DNA from: Pachypanchax playfairii
Taxonomy: Eukaryota > Chordata > Actinopteri > Cyprinodontiformes > Aplocheilidae
Assembly (NCBI GenBank): GCA_006937955.1
Contig: SSNP01000007.1
Coordinates: forward strand, 7,600,663-7,664,662
Reading direction: 5' to 3'
DNA length: 64,000 bases
Part shown: one piece after another, positions 12,401 to 26,646 of the stretch
Position numbering within the stretch: the first letter of the stretch is position 1
How the letters are laid out: each line of letters begins with the position of its first letter
Made by a program: the position numbers and the translations under genes
Notes under the pieces: generated by a model
The model's input: only the letters and a program-made list of their open reading frames with translations
The model's database searches: none
What the model was told of the DNA's origin: nothing

Positions 12401-15400
12401 TTTGTAACTTTTCTTGACAGCACTAGTGCTAAAGGCTGCACACCTACTGCTGCAGGGCATCTGATTCAGAGATGTCTTTACATAATACACATGATGCAAA
12501 TCACTTGACTGATTGAGGGAAAAAGTTGTCACTGGTTGTGCTTGTTCATGACACCAGTCCTGTGTGAATGAGTAATCCCCCAGCGATTGTGTCAGGCACA
12601 GATTGATGAGTTTCCTTCACTGGTACAATGGCGACAAATTAAAAATGATACAAACAAGGAATTACTTTAAAGTACATCAGGTGCATAAGCTATTAATTTA
12701 TAATTTGCCAAATGGGACGACACTCTTGTCAGTGTAATTAAATGTAAATTTCAAACCAAGCATTTAATGTGTAATGGGTTGAAACAAACCCTCATAATAT
12801 CAGTGTATTCAGCCGTTAATGCGGCTTGAAGCTCCTTGGTGTCACGGCTAATGGATACAAATTGAAATGAATGTACAAGACCTAATCTCTTTAAACATCT
12901 TGAATACTTAACTAGTCTCTTTTTCACTGTCATGAAAGTACAACTTTTTAGATATAAAAGCAGTTTATGAGATCAAATCAGTAATTTGTTCTGCCCCTCT
13001 TAGTTAAAGTTCTAAATTTGTCAAATTTAGTTTTAATTAGCTCTTTAATTACAGGAAGTGGCGCCAACTGTAGCAGTCGGCATCTTGTATTAAGTAGTGG
13101 TTTTGTGATTGATGACAGGCTGCTGTGATATCACATGCTTGTGTCCTTTAATGATTAGATAGATATTTAGCTGGACTAATTGTCGTGGTTTTATTTCAGC
13201 CTGCAATATGGATTTTTCAAAATCAGGCTTCTGGGTCTTCGTGAAGTTCAGCAGCAGGCTGCCAGGTACTGAGTGGCTGCTGCAGATGTAGACAGGTATA
13301 TTTCAGGGGCAGCAAGGACAAATCCATTTGTTTAAGACATCCCAGCAATCACAGTCTCACATGGAGCCCCCGCTCAACATTATCTACATACCCTCCTTGA
13401 TTTGTCTCATTTAAAGCTCTTGGACCATTTCCAGCTGTGATCACTGAATCAGTTTAATCAGCCGATTTACTTCTGAGCACCATTCCGTTGCATTTATCTT
13501 CCTCTTCCCTCCATCTTTCACCACCGCTTCCTGCTCATCTTTGTCTAAATCTTTCAAGCCATAAAAGGGCAGTGGTACTCTAATCAAGATAGAGGAGCTA
13601 ACGCTCGACTTGATTCGGCCCTTTTTTTATTTATTTTTCTTTTTGTTGTTTTTATAAATGAACAGTGTGTAGTTTACGTTTAATTTTTCTCTGAATTTCT
13701 TTAAATAAAAGTGCCACTTGTATTCTATTTTTGTCTGATTAAAATACAAAATAAATAGGGCAGTGAAATGGTATGAAATGTTTAAAAAATGAAAACAAAT
13801 CATATCAATCCAGTTTGGTTTAGATCATAACAATAATGTGATAATGCTTTCAAGGTGCAAATGAATTTGTAGAAGGTAATGCAGTTACACTGGTGTACCT
13901 TATGGCTCTGTTTATTCAGATTTATATATTTATATTCAAGTTACACATCTTTACACAAGGATGCTGTAATGTTTTATATCTCACTCACAATTTGTTGCAT
14001 CTACTGAAGAAATGGCAATTTACACTAGAAAAAAAATCACCTGCACTTATATTTGGAGCGTGTTCGTCATTATGTAACGGAATGGCACAAGCTCTTTGTG
14101 TTTGTCTGCTTTCAGCGGATTAGGCTCTATATGTTGAAGTGCTACTTTTTTCCCACAGAATTAGAATCAGAAAGCTTTTATTTTTGTTACGTGTGAAGAG
14201 AATAAAATTGTAACAGGCACTCAAATGATGCCTTTCAAATAAATAGTAAAAAAAAAAATAAAAAAAAAATCACTATAAGGCATTTACTAAGAATACAGCA
14301 ATGAGTAAAATCTATATGTATAGAATTAAATCTCTTTTATTTACGGTGCAGCAATTTGCAGATGTCTAGCAGCAAAGCTGTATTAAACAGTAGTTGGTTT
14401 TTCTATCTGTTTATTGTGTTGATAGCTGTGGGAAAGACAGTCCTCGGGTTTGGTGTTCCATGTTTTCACAGCCTCTATGGACCTACCAGATGGCTATAGT
14501 TCAGAGAAGTAGTGACCGGGGTGAGGGAGGTTTTAATGATGTTGCCTTCTTGTGAAAAACTTTCCTCCCAGGTCTGACAAGATGGTTTATGTTCCTGCAA
14601 AAGAGCACAGTGCACCTGACGAGACTTTCCTCCACATATGAGCTCCTACTTTAAAAATGGGAGGGGATGTTGTAGTGTTGGTGAGCATTGTCACCCCCCA
14701 CTGACAAACACACGGGGGCTAATTTGCTGCGCTCCTATAAAAAAGAAAAAGGGAATACAGATGAATATGTTTCATTTTGGCTTAATAATATTTTCTCAAA
14801 GAAAGATTAATATTTGTTTAGCAATCAGCTGATGATACTCTGTGTCTATTAAGTGACGGAGTAATCTGTATTTAACTTATATTTGACTCTGTACCATATG
14901 TTTTATCAGCACCAGTCAGCTGAATACTGTTAAGCACTTGTTCAAGCATAATTATCCAAGACAAAATACCAGAGACAGAATGTTTGTCTAGGAAGCTTTA
15001 AAAATGATTTAATAGCAGTATGTTATGTGCTTGCATTCACAGGTGGAAGCTAAATGACTCTTTCATCCTGCCCGGTTCAGGGTCACGCTACTCTCTCATG
15101 GGTGGAAACTTACACATCAGCCGTCTGAACAAAGATGAAGATGTTGGCATCTATCAGTGCCTGGCATCAAACTCTTTTGGCACGATCGTCAGTAGAGAGG
15201 CCAGTCTTCATGTTGCATGTAAGTTCACATTAGGGTTCATCAATGTCTGTTTAAAAGGCCTTTGATCTACTATGGATACATCAGGCAATGATAGATGTGC
15301 AGGCTAGTTTAATAAAAGGACAAAAAAAAATGTCTTCCGTATTCACAGCAGAACGTTTGATTAAAACCAAATCTAACAAAATATGTATTTAATGTCATTA

Positions 15401-18400
15401 CAAGTTTAATGAACCAGCAGGATTTTCTGGAGACTGTTTGACCAGAGACCTGGTCTTTAACATAAATAAAACTACTGACAATTTTAAATACAATTTAGTA
15501 GGGATGCACCTATACCGATACTGGTATCGGGTATCGGGGCCGATATCATTCTAATATACTGTATATTGCATCGGTATTGGTTACTTAAAGCAGAACTAAG
15601 TAAGTTTTTTCACCTCAATAAATGTTTTCTAGAGTCCCTGTGGGGGTAAACAAGGACTTGGCGGGGTGATTTGTGGGTCCCTCCCCTCCCTCCGGGGTCT
15701 GTGTCCTGAAAGCAGCACTTGCAACTTTCAGTGGATCGGACCCGACTAATCTCGCGAGAACAAACCTGCTTTACGGCACTCACACTCACGTACATAAATA
15801 CAAGCATGAAGCCCTTGCCGTTGTTAGCAACGCCACCCTTAGGAGCGCAAAGATGACAATAATACTCACCTGTCGAGACATTTTCTTGGTTTTGTTTTTC
15901 TTTCTTCTTGCAAAAGCGTTCTCTGCGCGTTGTTGTTGGGGGGTCTGCGGCGGCAGCGGGGGAACGTTACGACAGTGAGCTTTCACAGGGGACCAGTAGG
16001 GGGAGAGCGAGAGCAAAACTTACTTAGTTCTGCTTTAACTGATACTAAGAACTGATACATAAAATGTGGAAATTCTGCAATAATTTCACAGAAAGTTTAT
16101 TCTTCACTTGAACATTTAGTTTTGGGGTCATTTTTATTAATATTTAGAAAAACCTGTCTTCCAATTCATTGCATTTTTTTGTGCAGTAGAAGTATCAGCA
16201 TTGATACTCTGTATTGGCAAGTACTTATATCCTAGTATTGGTATCGTATGGGTTGGAAAAAGTGGTATCGTTGCATTCCTACAATTTATTTATTACTCTT
16301 TTTTTATTATTAAGAATACAAACAAAAACCATATTATTGTTGTGTTGAACTGATGTTCAGTTTTTCTTTGGTGACTCTCAAAACTTTCCACACCTCTGTG
16401 ATGAAGACTGTTTGATTGTATGGTGGACCTTGACAAGTACCACAGATGAATCTCCACAGCCTTCATCCATCACATTTTATAGGACCTGAGTCTGAAGCAT
16501 CTCTTATAGCAAGGTGAACTTTAGGCCTCCTCTCCTGATGGCCAGCCCATATCAAATGACAGCCCTAATGTCTGTGAACAGATGGTGTAGCTAGATTGAA
16601 TTCTGACGTCTGTTTCTCTGCCACAGCAGACATAGCAGTGATCTTGGTGCTAGAGTGCCAGAGATATCCATCTCGCCACTATTTGGTGCTGCTTTGTCAC
16701 AAAGCAGCATTAAATCATCAGCATATAGAGCAAATCTGTATTCTGAGCTGCCAGTGGGCTGTTGATGATATTCACATTTCCTATAAATTTTTGAGACCTG
16801 TCCTCAGCTGTACTTCTTTGCGATTGGTCTCATCCATCGCTGGGGCCTGACTGGAGACCTGCTGCTTTTGTCAACAGATGAGAACAAGCATCAGTGCTGA
16901 CGTGTCATACATCTTATTTATTGCTCTTGGTTTAACTTAATTAAGTGTGCTGTGTGATTGAGCGGGTCTCAGGTCAAGGGAATAATTCAAGAAGGAGCAG
17001 TCTGTTATGAGAGTTGGTATCATGTCATTTGTAACAGACTCTGACTCTGAGGAGCTCAATATCTTTTTTCAAGCAGTGAGGGACTTCCATCTCCCACAGT
17101 GCTATAATAACAGACAGAAAGACCAAGGTAAAAGCCTTTAATGAAGAGAATGGGAGGATTTAAAATTATATTTTGCTGGTAATCTTCTTGATTCTGATGG
17201 GAACAAATGCTTTTAGGCACAGCTGCTGAGATAAATGCTAAACTGTGGTTACAGAATCCAGATTATTTATAAATATATATATTTTTTATAATTGTACCTA
17301 CTTTAACAATGTATTTTTAAATGAGTAAGTTATTCATAGAAGTTCTTGCTGATGGTGAACAAAATAAGGCCCTGATTTGCACCATCTAACGATGTCGCAC
17401 ATTATCAAAATGGCACCGCCTCAGCGTGTGGTGCATGAATAAGAATTACGATTACATTTTTAATCCTCTGGAAAACAGATGACGTAACGGTTTATGTTAC
17501 CATCTGTTATGGGCTTTAACCTCTAAAAGTATAAAGGTTGTTGATCCTGTTGACAATACTCGCTGTTTAAAAGGTTCCTATCGCCCGCTGGAAGTGCTGG
17601 AAAGAATAATCTAGTTGTTTATCGAGCATTAAGCCAGATTGAGTTTCCTAATCTTGTTGGGATTTTTTTTTTTACCCTCAGCAAGTAAAACGATTTTCAC
17701 TGATGCAAGATGCAACATTATACAACAGACTACTAGAGACAAAGCGTACTGATTGTTGGTCCTAAGAAAAAAAGAAAAAACACATCACAGCAGAGCTTTT
17801 GTGCTGCACAGAGAGCCACAAGTATATGTGTTTAATGATGGGTGAAATAGCTGTATTTATGGAATCAATGCAGGATGAGACTCCACCGTATTTTGATGAC
17901 CATAATTTCTGATCAGATTCAGTTCTGTATTTTCTGGCTTTAGACTGCATTTACATGGAAATTATATATCTTCTTTCTACTGGTCTTATTCATTTTTATC
18001 ATTAATTTTCTCTTTCACTCAATGCTTTTGACTCAGGTAAAAATTAAGCCTTCTTTGAGCTGGACTGCATCTGAGTAAGGAACAAAAGCATTTCTTACTC
18101 GGCTCTGCTTTTTCAGGTGGTCAATTTGTCTCTTGGTTTATCTTTTAAAAAGGAAGGTAATGGTTGTTTTCTGAATGCAGCTATTTGCAGACTTGATAGT
18201 TGTAATAATTAGGCTCCTGTGATGTTTAACATGGGCCAAATGTAAAGATTCCCCACATTAGAACTTAGGCTCCATTCACAATAGATGAGGATAAAAAAAC
18301 TAAACTAAAACAAGAAAACAGAACTTGGATTGGCATTGTCGCCAGAATTATTTTTGGTAAAAATTATTAAACATTTCACCTGTTTATTGGGTTAGTTTGA

Positions 18401-21400
18401 GTTTGAAAACATCATGGAGTTATTATTGTCTCAGAAACATTTTCTTTTTAAAAAGCCGAAGCCACTTGTCAGCCTAAATCAGCACATTCAACAGCAGCTT
18501 ATTTGACCAAAATTATACCAAAGCTTGAGCATGTCAAAGTCACTTCAGAGAAGTTTTAAAAACTCTTTTTGCCTTTTGTCCAGTAGCAAAAGGATGAATG
18601 TAACAATGTCCTCAAACTCACATTCTCACAGAATAGCCTCATTTTGCTTCTCTAGAATTGCCTTCTATTCATTACAGCGAGTCACATCAGAGCAGCTAGC
18701 CCAAAAATGCAAATTCACATCCAATTTCATGGACCTGAAAGCACTCAAAATAGCCTGAACCTTGCCATGGCTAAGCACATGGAGGTTCAGAGCTGTGATA
18801 GGCTTGATAAGAGGATCCATGGCGTGTTGAACAGCTTGAGTTGTCAGGCATTGTTGGCTTTTACTGTGTCTCGCTCATTAACGTCCTGCTATACACCAAA
18901 GGAATATTGATAGAGAGAGTTTCACTCTCAGCATGAGTTGAGCAATTCTGTTATTGTTTAATTGTGTCAGCCTTGAAATAAAATCAGACTTTGAATGTTG
19001 TTCACAGCACATAACAACAGTAATATGTGATAAACCGGAAATTATGGTGAAATATTGTTTCTCATGCACCTTTTTCAAGGTTAAAAGCTCATCACACAGA
19101 TGCTTTTTGACTTATTGTCTTACATGCTGGAAAAATGGAAGATAAGACTTATATTTTGAAATAATACATTTAATTCAGAGTTTGTGCCAGTAATCAGAAA
19201 ATCTACTATTGCGAAGACTCTAAACCAGCCATATAGTAGTAATTATTATGTTATAATTAGTAAAGTATTAACCTGCAAATGCATAAAAAATATTTTGCAA
19301 CTGAAAATATACCATATTAAATACACGATTAGTCTCTTAAATACAATATATAAAATGCAACACTTGATCATCATAAACAGCTAAGTCTATTTTCCTTTGG
19401 TGAAAATGTTTGCATGTTATTTTAGAGATATTACAAATTTCTCCCAGGTGGGAAGCATCCGACTCATCATGAGCTCAATGTTAAGAAAACCTCAGCAATG
19501 ATTTTTTATTCTTTTTCCATATTTGACACAAATCTTCTTATTAATTTAACACTAAATCTTTACTCATTTGTTGTCGTGAGCTCCTCTACATCCTCTTCTT
19601 TAAAAAAAATGTTGTTCTCTGCGACCTGAATCGTGTGTGTGTGTGTGTGTGTGTGTACAAATATATCATTCAGTGAGTAAGAAATGAATGAGTGTATCCA
19701 ACCTTTTGACTGTTAGCGTGTGTGTATATAGTCTAGTGAGAATACATTTGTAATGGGATAAATATGACCTCAGGAAAAATGTTTTTAGTCCATAACTGAA
19801 GAAGTGACAAAAATGTGAAAAAGTATATTTCTTTTAAAAAAATCTTCATTTTTTTCCAAACTATTGAAGCTTTTCCTGCCAGTTTTAATGAGAGTCAGGC
19901 AATCAAACAACAGGCAGCTAGTACTAGTTCTGGTCGTAGCCATTTTCTTAAATAACGGAGGAATGTGCATGGAGGAATAACATTTTACATTCAATATAAA
20001 ATGAGGAGCTAGCACAAGTGGAGCTTGCAAATATGCTTGAAAAAAAAAAGGTGCATGTGATGCTTAGTGTGAAACCTATTACACGTTTAAATTACAGCCA
20101 TGTAAATCTTTTATATTGAGTTACATCTAAAGCAGCAGCCAGTATCATTAAGTGAGATCTGCACCAGCTACTCATCTGTCCACTTTCATAAAACTTCAAA
20201 GAAACTCATTCCTGGAGGATTTTTTTTTTTAGAAGAAATTTGCCTGTTGTTTGTGGCACATTATTTTACAAGACAGCTGGATCCATTTGTTGCTGTTTAT
20301 CTGCTGGCTGTGCTGGTTTTCCATATCACAAGACAGCTAACAAGGAAGTTGTGATTTCTGAGAAACCATCAGCAGCTTTTAACAGATGTTTTCATTTCTA
20401 ACAACACTTGCAGCGAAATCACCTGCTTTTCTTGACACAGTGACACAAATGCTAAAAACAAACATGGTTGTCAAAAGTATTCATGTACTAGATTGATGTT
20501 TAAAAAAGAAACATTTCATTTCACAACTAGAACAATATTTTGGTCGTGATGAATTTGCTTTACTTAATAATCTGCAAAGAAATGACGGATGAGACTCATA
20601 TGTGCTCCAGAAGTTTATGAACATCTGGTGTCTGAAAAATGTTAGGTCTCTGTATTGAAACTGGATTCATGAAAATGAAAGTTTTTCACTTAGAGCTACA
20701 GAAATATTTACATTATATTATGTGAGATATGTGTTTTTCTGTGTTGAGGAAAATTGAAGATAATAATAAAGAGAAGGTTTGAAGCCAATTTCCACTTGGG
20801 AAATAATAAAAGACTTTATATATCATTCTCCTCTGTGCTGTATACAGATGAGCCAGAACAATATGACCACCCACTTGTTTTCTTGTAATTGGTATAACTT
20901 TTGCTGCCAAAAGCAACTTTGACAAGTCACAGAATGGACAAAGATCCTCTGTGGACTACTCTGAGTTTCCTGATTGATTTGAGGTTTTGATTGAACAACA
21001 AATAAATGTGCAAATACAGCATCTGTTTAACATTCTTGTAAATGGCAACATGCAGACATTCTCAACTAAACATGTTATACAAGATGAGCGCTTAACTTTG
21101 CAGCTGATTGGTGTCCATTATGCCTGTTTTTACTAAAGTTTGAAGCAGAGATCAAGATTAAAGACGTAATTAGGACAGTATTTTAAAAATTACCATCATT
21201 TGCTCTCATAACAGTCACTGCCCAAAAATATAGAAAGCCCCATAAATGTAGCAAATAAAGTAGAATAAACAATAGGAGATTATATTTTATATAAACATCC
21301 AAAGCAACAGATTTGATCCTTTCTGGGTTTTTATTTACAGTAAATTGATATTCGGAATAAAAGATCTTACCAAGTCTAAAAGCTTTAGATATTTATTATT

Positions 21401-24400
21401 TACATCAGTCAGATAAATTACATTAATTATTTTGGTGTCAATTGTTCATGGCTATCTCAGTAAAAAGGAACATTATGGAGTAATGTTACATGAAGAGAAG
21501 TGCAACCTAACTTATTCAAAGGCTGATATTTGAAGATTGATTTTTTGGTTGTGTACTGATTCTAAAGAGGAAGGATTGTCGCAGTAACCTGACACATCCG
21601 AGGAGATCTGTGGTTGTCGTTCTAATCCAGTGGAGTCCCTAAAATGTGTTCATTTTTTTCTGTGAGGCTTTATGCAAACAGACTCCTCCATTAATTTAGT
21701 AATGGCCGCTGAATCATCCACCCAATCTGTCTGTCTGCAGCTAGCATGAAAAGAAAGTAATGATTTACAAATTAATTTCTGAAGTCATACAAAAGCTTTT
21801 TTTTTATTAAAATCATTTTCTGGAAGAAGAAAAAGAGAAAAAAAGAGCCACTTTCAATTGTGTTAATGTAATTTATTTTTTTATTTTTTCATTTTTTGCC
21901 TGGAAGCAATTTTTGATTGCTCACAAGGTCTGCAGAGATCACGCTCTGTATTTATTATGCGGAGGCTCATCCTGCTGTGCTCGAACAAAGGAGGTGTCAC
22001 ATTTGCATTCTTTCTCCTTGTTTTTGAAGTGAGTCTTGATTATGTCATTTTTATGTCAGCCACATCCCTGGCTGCGATGTCCGCAGTATCTCCAGGAGCC
22101 GCAGCACGCACAAGTGTTCAGCGGCTGCAATAGTTGCTTTTTCTCAGCAGGTTGTCAACAAGTAAATCACTTTCCATACAAATGATGTTTCAGTCTATGT
22201 CGTTTAATTGTTGCAGGTCTTTGTGTGCTGGATCAAACACAGAAAAGCGATAACAATGCGCCGTTTCAATTAAATTCACTCATGTGTGTCTTATGCTCGA
22301 AAAATTGCTTTCTGCTCCAGTCGGAAGTGTTACGGACTTTATAACACAATGTCTTCATTTATGCAAACATCATAAAGGATTTCAAGACAAATTTTCTAAA
22401 GTTTTATAAAATATTATCATCTTAGCTTTTGTTTAATTTGGATTAAAATTACTCAGCTGTTCTTGTGTGTGCTTCTTCTAACTGAACTGAAATATTATTT
22501 CTGATTTAGAGCTGTTGCTTTAATCCCTACAGACTTGGAGAATTTCAAGACCCAAAGAAGAAGTCCAGTGAGGGTTCGTGAAGGTCAAGGAGTGGTCTTA
22601 CTGTGCGGCCCACCTCCTCACTCTGGAGGTAAGAGTCTCTGTTCAGACGTTTCTTTCAAGCCCCTGAGGTTTTAGATATTGCACATATTTATTCTCCGTT
22701 ATGTTCCATATTGGTGTCAGTGAGGATACTTGGATTTTTTTTCTTTAAAGAAATGTCAACAGTGTGTCATTATTATTATTTAGTCATAATTGAACTTCTT
22801 TATTAGGTTGTTTTTCTGCATTTTTTCTCAGAACTCTTGGCTTGTTTGTCTGTATTGTAGAAATTAGCGGAGTGACTCATTTTTACTGTGGATTACAGTT
22901 TGATTTTCAGTGGGAGTGCAGAAAATCTTTGGAATGCAGGCTGGCAAGAATGTATTTGGTTAGAGATCTGCCAGGTTGGATTATACAACTTTTCCCTATA
23001 GGTGTATTGTTTTCTTCATATTATTTAGCTTTGTCTGCCAGCAAGAGACCCTTATCTATTATTGCTCAAAGAAAACATATAATAAACATAATAAAAATAA
23101 TTGCACCATTTTGTTCAATTTCTCTTCAGTGAAGGTTGAAGTAATACAGGCTTTAAAGTTGCTGTAATTAGGAAGAGAAAAAAACAAATCTGTTGCTAAT
23201 CGCCAGCATTCTCGATTAGTTTGAGATTCAGGATGTAGAACTCATCATAGAATAGAAACAAAACTAGTTAAAGTTACTAATGACATTCTCATGACCTTAA
23301 ACAGTTCACTTGTAACTATACTTGTCTTATTAGGTCTTAGCTCTGCCTTCAGTATGATCAATTACGTTCTGTTAACTTAAATTAGATTGTAATTAGAATC
23401 AATTGGACAGAAAACGATTCCCACTGGACTTGTTTGCTTGTCAGTGTTGCATTCTGAGAGTTTTCTAAAAATACTTTTTCTGTTTAAGTTATAATACTTG
23501 CTTTCAAACTACAAAAACCAGCATGCAGAAAGATAGAGTTTGCTGTTCTGGAAACTTTTACTTTGTCATCTGTACATATCTTATTGTATTATCTCAGACC
23601 TTTTATATCAAATATACAGGAAACATTTATTTTACAAAAAGTCCACAAGAATGCAAACAAGCTCATCATCAGCCATGTCGGTGTTCATGAAGATGGAAAT
23701 GAAGGTCATACACTCGTGTTTACACTCTTACTGTTGTCCCTCTTTGGTACAACAATACCATAATAATCAGAATTAGTCAGTTTTAGACTCAGACTGCCAG
23801 CACAGATAAAGGTGACTAAGTAAAAGTCAAATCTGCAACAAACCAAACGTAACGAGACGCCCAAAAAACAACTTCACATGCCAGGACACTGTGTGGGGAT
23901 GGAAATAACCCAAAACAGATGGGAATGTTGAGGAGAACCATCACAGAACAAATGCAGACAAAATAAGTCTGACAAAGACTGGAAGAAAACGGGAAGTGAA
24001 AGTTTTGGGGCAGGTGGTTGATTGATAGAGAGACCAGGTGACCTGATTTGAACCTGATGTCAGTCTGTAATTATCTATACCTGCTTATTCCTGTTCAGGG
24101 TTGCAGGGAGCTGGTGCGTTTCTCGAGAGGCGGGGTTACACTTGGATAGGTTGCTAGTCCATCACAAGGCCACATATTCACACACACCTCAGGACAATTA
24201 TCCAATTAAACTCGTGCATATTTTTAGTCTGTGGGAGGAAACCGGAGTCCCCGAAGAAATTCCATGCATGCATGAGAAGAACATGCAAACTATATCCAGA
24301 AAGGTCCTGGCCTGGTTTTGAACACAGGACCTTCTTACAACAAGGCAACAGTTTTACCAACTGCACCACCGTGCAGCCTTGAAATTGTTGTGATTAACTA

Positions 24401-26602
24401 AACAGAAAAAAATATGAGCATCAATGGCAAATTAACTGAGCAGCTAAATAAACTTAGAATACAATAAAAATAAAATAGTCTCGGTCATTTTAATCATGAA
24501 CACGTCAGTCTTTTGTTTGTTAAATATTGTTATTATTGTACTTCTCTTTTACATGCAGTTTAACAATCACTTAACAGTTTTCACTGTGTGCGACAATATT
24601 TCTTGATGACTTCACCCGTAATTTAAAAGGTGTGTTGATAATTTGTACATGTGCAAACTAAATTCTTACAACCTTTGAAGAGTGAAAATTTCATGCACCC
24701 TCAGAGATCTTGTTTTGTGAATTTTATAGAAGCCCCCTGCTGCGATGCATCTTTGTGCCAACACACACTCCAGTCAGCAAACAGCAAAACAGCTGCATTG
24801 TCTGCATTGCGGGGCTTTCCACATAGCAGCAGTGTCATAAAAATGTTAAGAATGAGCCTGTTCTGAGGAATCTGAACAAATCGGGAGAATATTTAATCCA
24901 ACAGCTTATTTATCAGTTACAAGCAAACTGAATTAGTTTGGTTTTTATTACATTTATAAGTTTTGTCTCTGTAAAAATGTGTCTGTTGTCAAGGGAATTC
25001 TGGATTCACTCCTCTTAGTTTTACAAATTGCAAGAGGAAATTGCTTCCCTTGGGTCTGATAATAGAAGAGCTTGTGCCCCTGAATACTCTTTCAAAACAG
25101 AATTCTTTTTTTAATGGGACAAAATTTGTCAACCTTGACTGACTTCTGTTTGGATAGATTACATTAAATGCAGACATACAGGCAGCAACTGTAATTTATT
25201 TACTTGGAAATGAATTGTTGTTCTATGAGTCACTTAAAAGTCACCCTTGAGTCAAAAATCGAGAAGATAATGATGATCGCTTGCATTGTAAATGAACACT
25301 GATGTCAGCACAGACAGCAAAGAATAATTAAAGCTTTCTTGTCACACTGGCTAAACAGTGAATTTGCACATTATAAGTTTTTTTTTTTTTTTTTTCCATT
25401 TGTAGCAGCTGAAGAAACATGATTTTAACAGTTTTTCTACAGTTAAATAGGTGTAATTATTTTTGCAAAGTCATATTCCTTTTTACTTTTTTTCTTTAAA
25501 AAAGTTAGGTCACATTTGTTATTCTAATTTAGACCTTAATTCACCTTGGTGTGCAAAAGCCTAGGTTTTTCATGCAATAGAAGGGGTTATAAAGCAGAGC
25601 CAAAAGAGTACATGTCTTTAATTTAATTTTTTTTTAGATTTGTGGTATTTTTTTATTGTACAAACAAGGCCAGAACATTTTTTCAATTCGGACACATTCA
25701 CAGACCTCAAGAAATGTTCAAGAGTGTTCCTGTTTAACTTTTAAATGAGCCAGGGTTGAATGAACGACCTCATCAGGAGCATGTCAGATTAATAATGAGA
25801 GGATTTCACCTGTGATTAAAAACAGTGTGTCTGATAATGAGTCTTTTTTATTTCCATGATTTAAAAAAACTGTATTAATCACACAGAATTTACTTTAGTT
25901 CATCCTAACTCGTGTTGTGTGAAAGTGTCTGACTACAGATTACATCATTATGGATGATTGAGTGCATTGTATTAACAGCTGATTAAATCAACAGGGGCTC
26001 TATTCTTTCTCATTGTTGCAGCTTTCAAGTAATAAGTGGCTTCCATTACACACTTTCTTATTAGAATTAAAGTTGCATCGTGTCTGTCATGGTGTTTGGT
26101 GCAGGTTTGTTTGTGAGTTATCATTGTACCTGATTGCATTTAGTTGTATTCTTTTTAGTCTTCAGTGTTGCCCCATACCTCCCCCCCCCCCACCTTTATC
26201 TTTTTTTTCCATTATTCAAAACCTCCCTCATTTTCCTTGCCTTCAGCTCATTACTCACACCTGCCCTGCATCTGGTAATCAGCCAAGCTGCTTTCACTCA
26301 TTAATTAACTCTCCCTGCAGAAATCCACCTTGTGCCCACTCTGTGCTTTTTAGGTTTACTTCCCTCGTGTACTCCTGGCAAAGTTTTTTATTATTATTCT
26401 AATTATTTTTTGCTGCTTTGCCAGCCTTTTGTTTTGTTATCAGTGTTTTTGTTCAGCTCAGTTTTCTGACTCTGTTGTCCACCGTTTGGGTCCTTTAAGA
26501 ATTTGTGGCAATTAGATAAAAAAGTAAAACTTTTAGAACATTTTTCTTGCCCCCTGGTGTCAAAGCTTGTTAGACCACTTATACTTCATACATACAGACA
26601 TA

Positions 26603-26646
<44 letters not shown>

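Larger units (their letters stand above)
15219..22532 (+). other. Intron 3 (7314 bp)
   Basis: Contains the nested transposon pair at 15499-16281, a (GT)n tract at 19633-19656, a Tc1-type end relic at 19686-19721 and a truncated Tc1 relic at about 20841-20965. No further coding sequence is recognised. Confidence 0.8.

Noticed and set aside
26013..26402. 129-codon open frame on the + strand with a Pro run
   Set aside because: The Pro run comes from a C homopolymer. No domain and no splice context.
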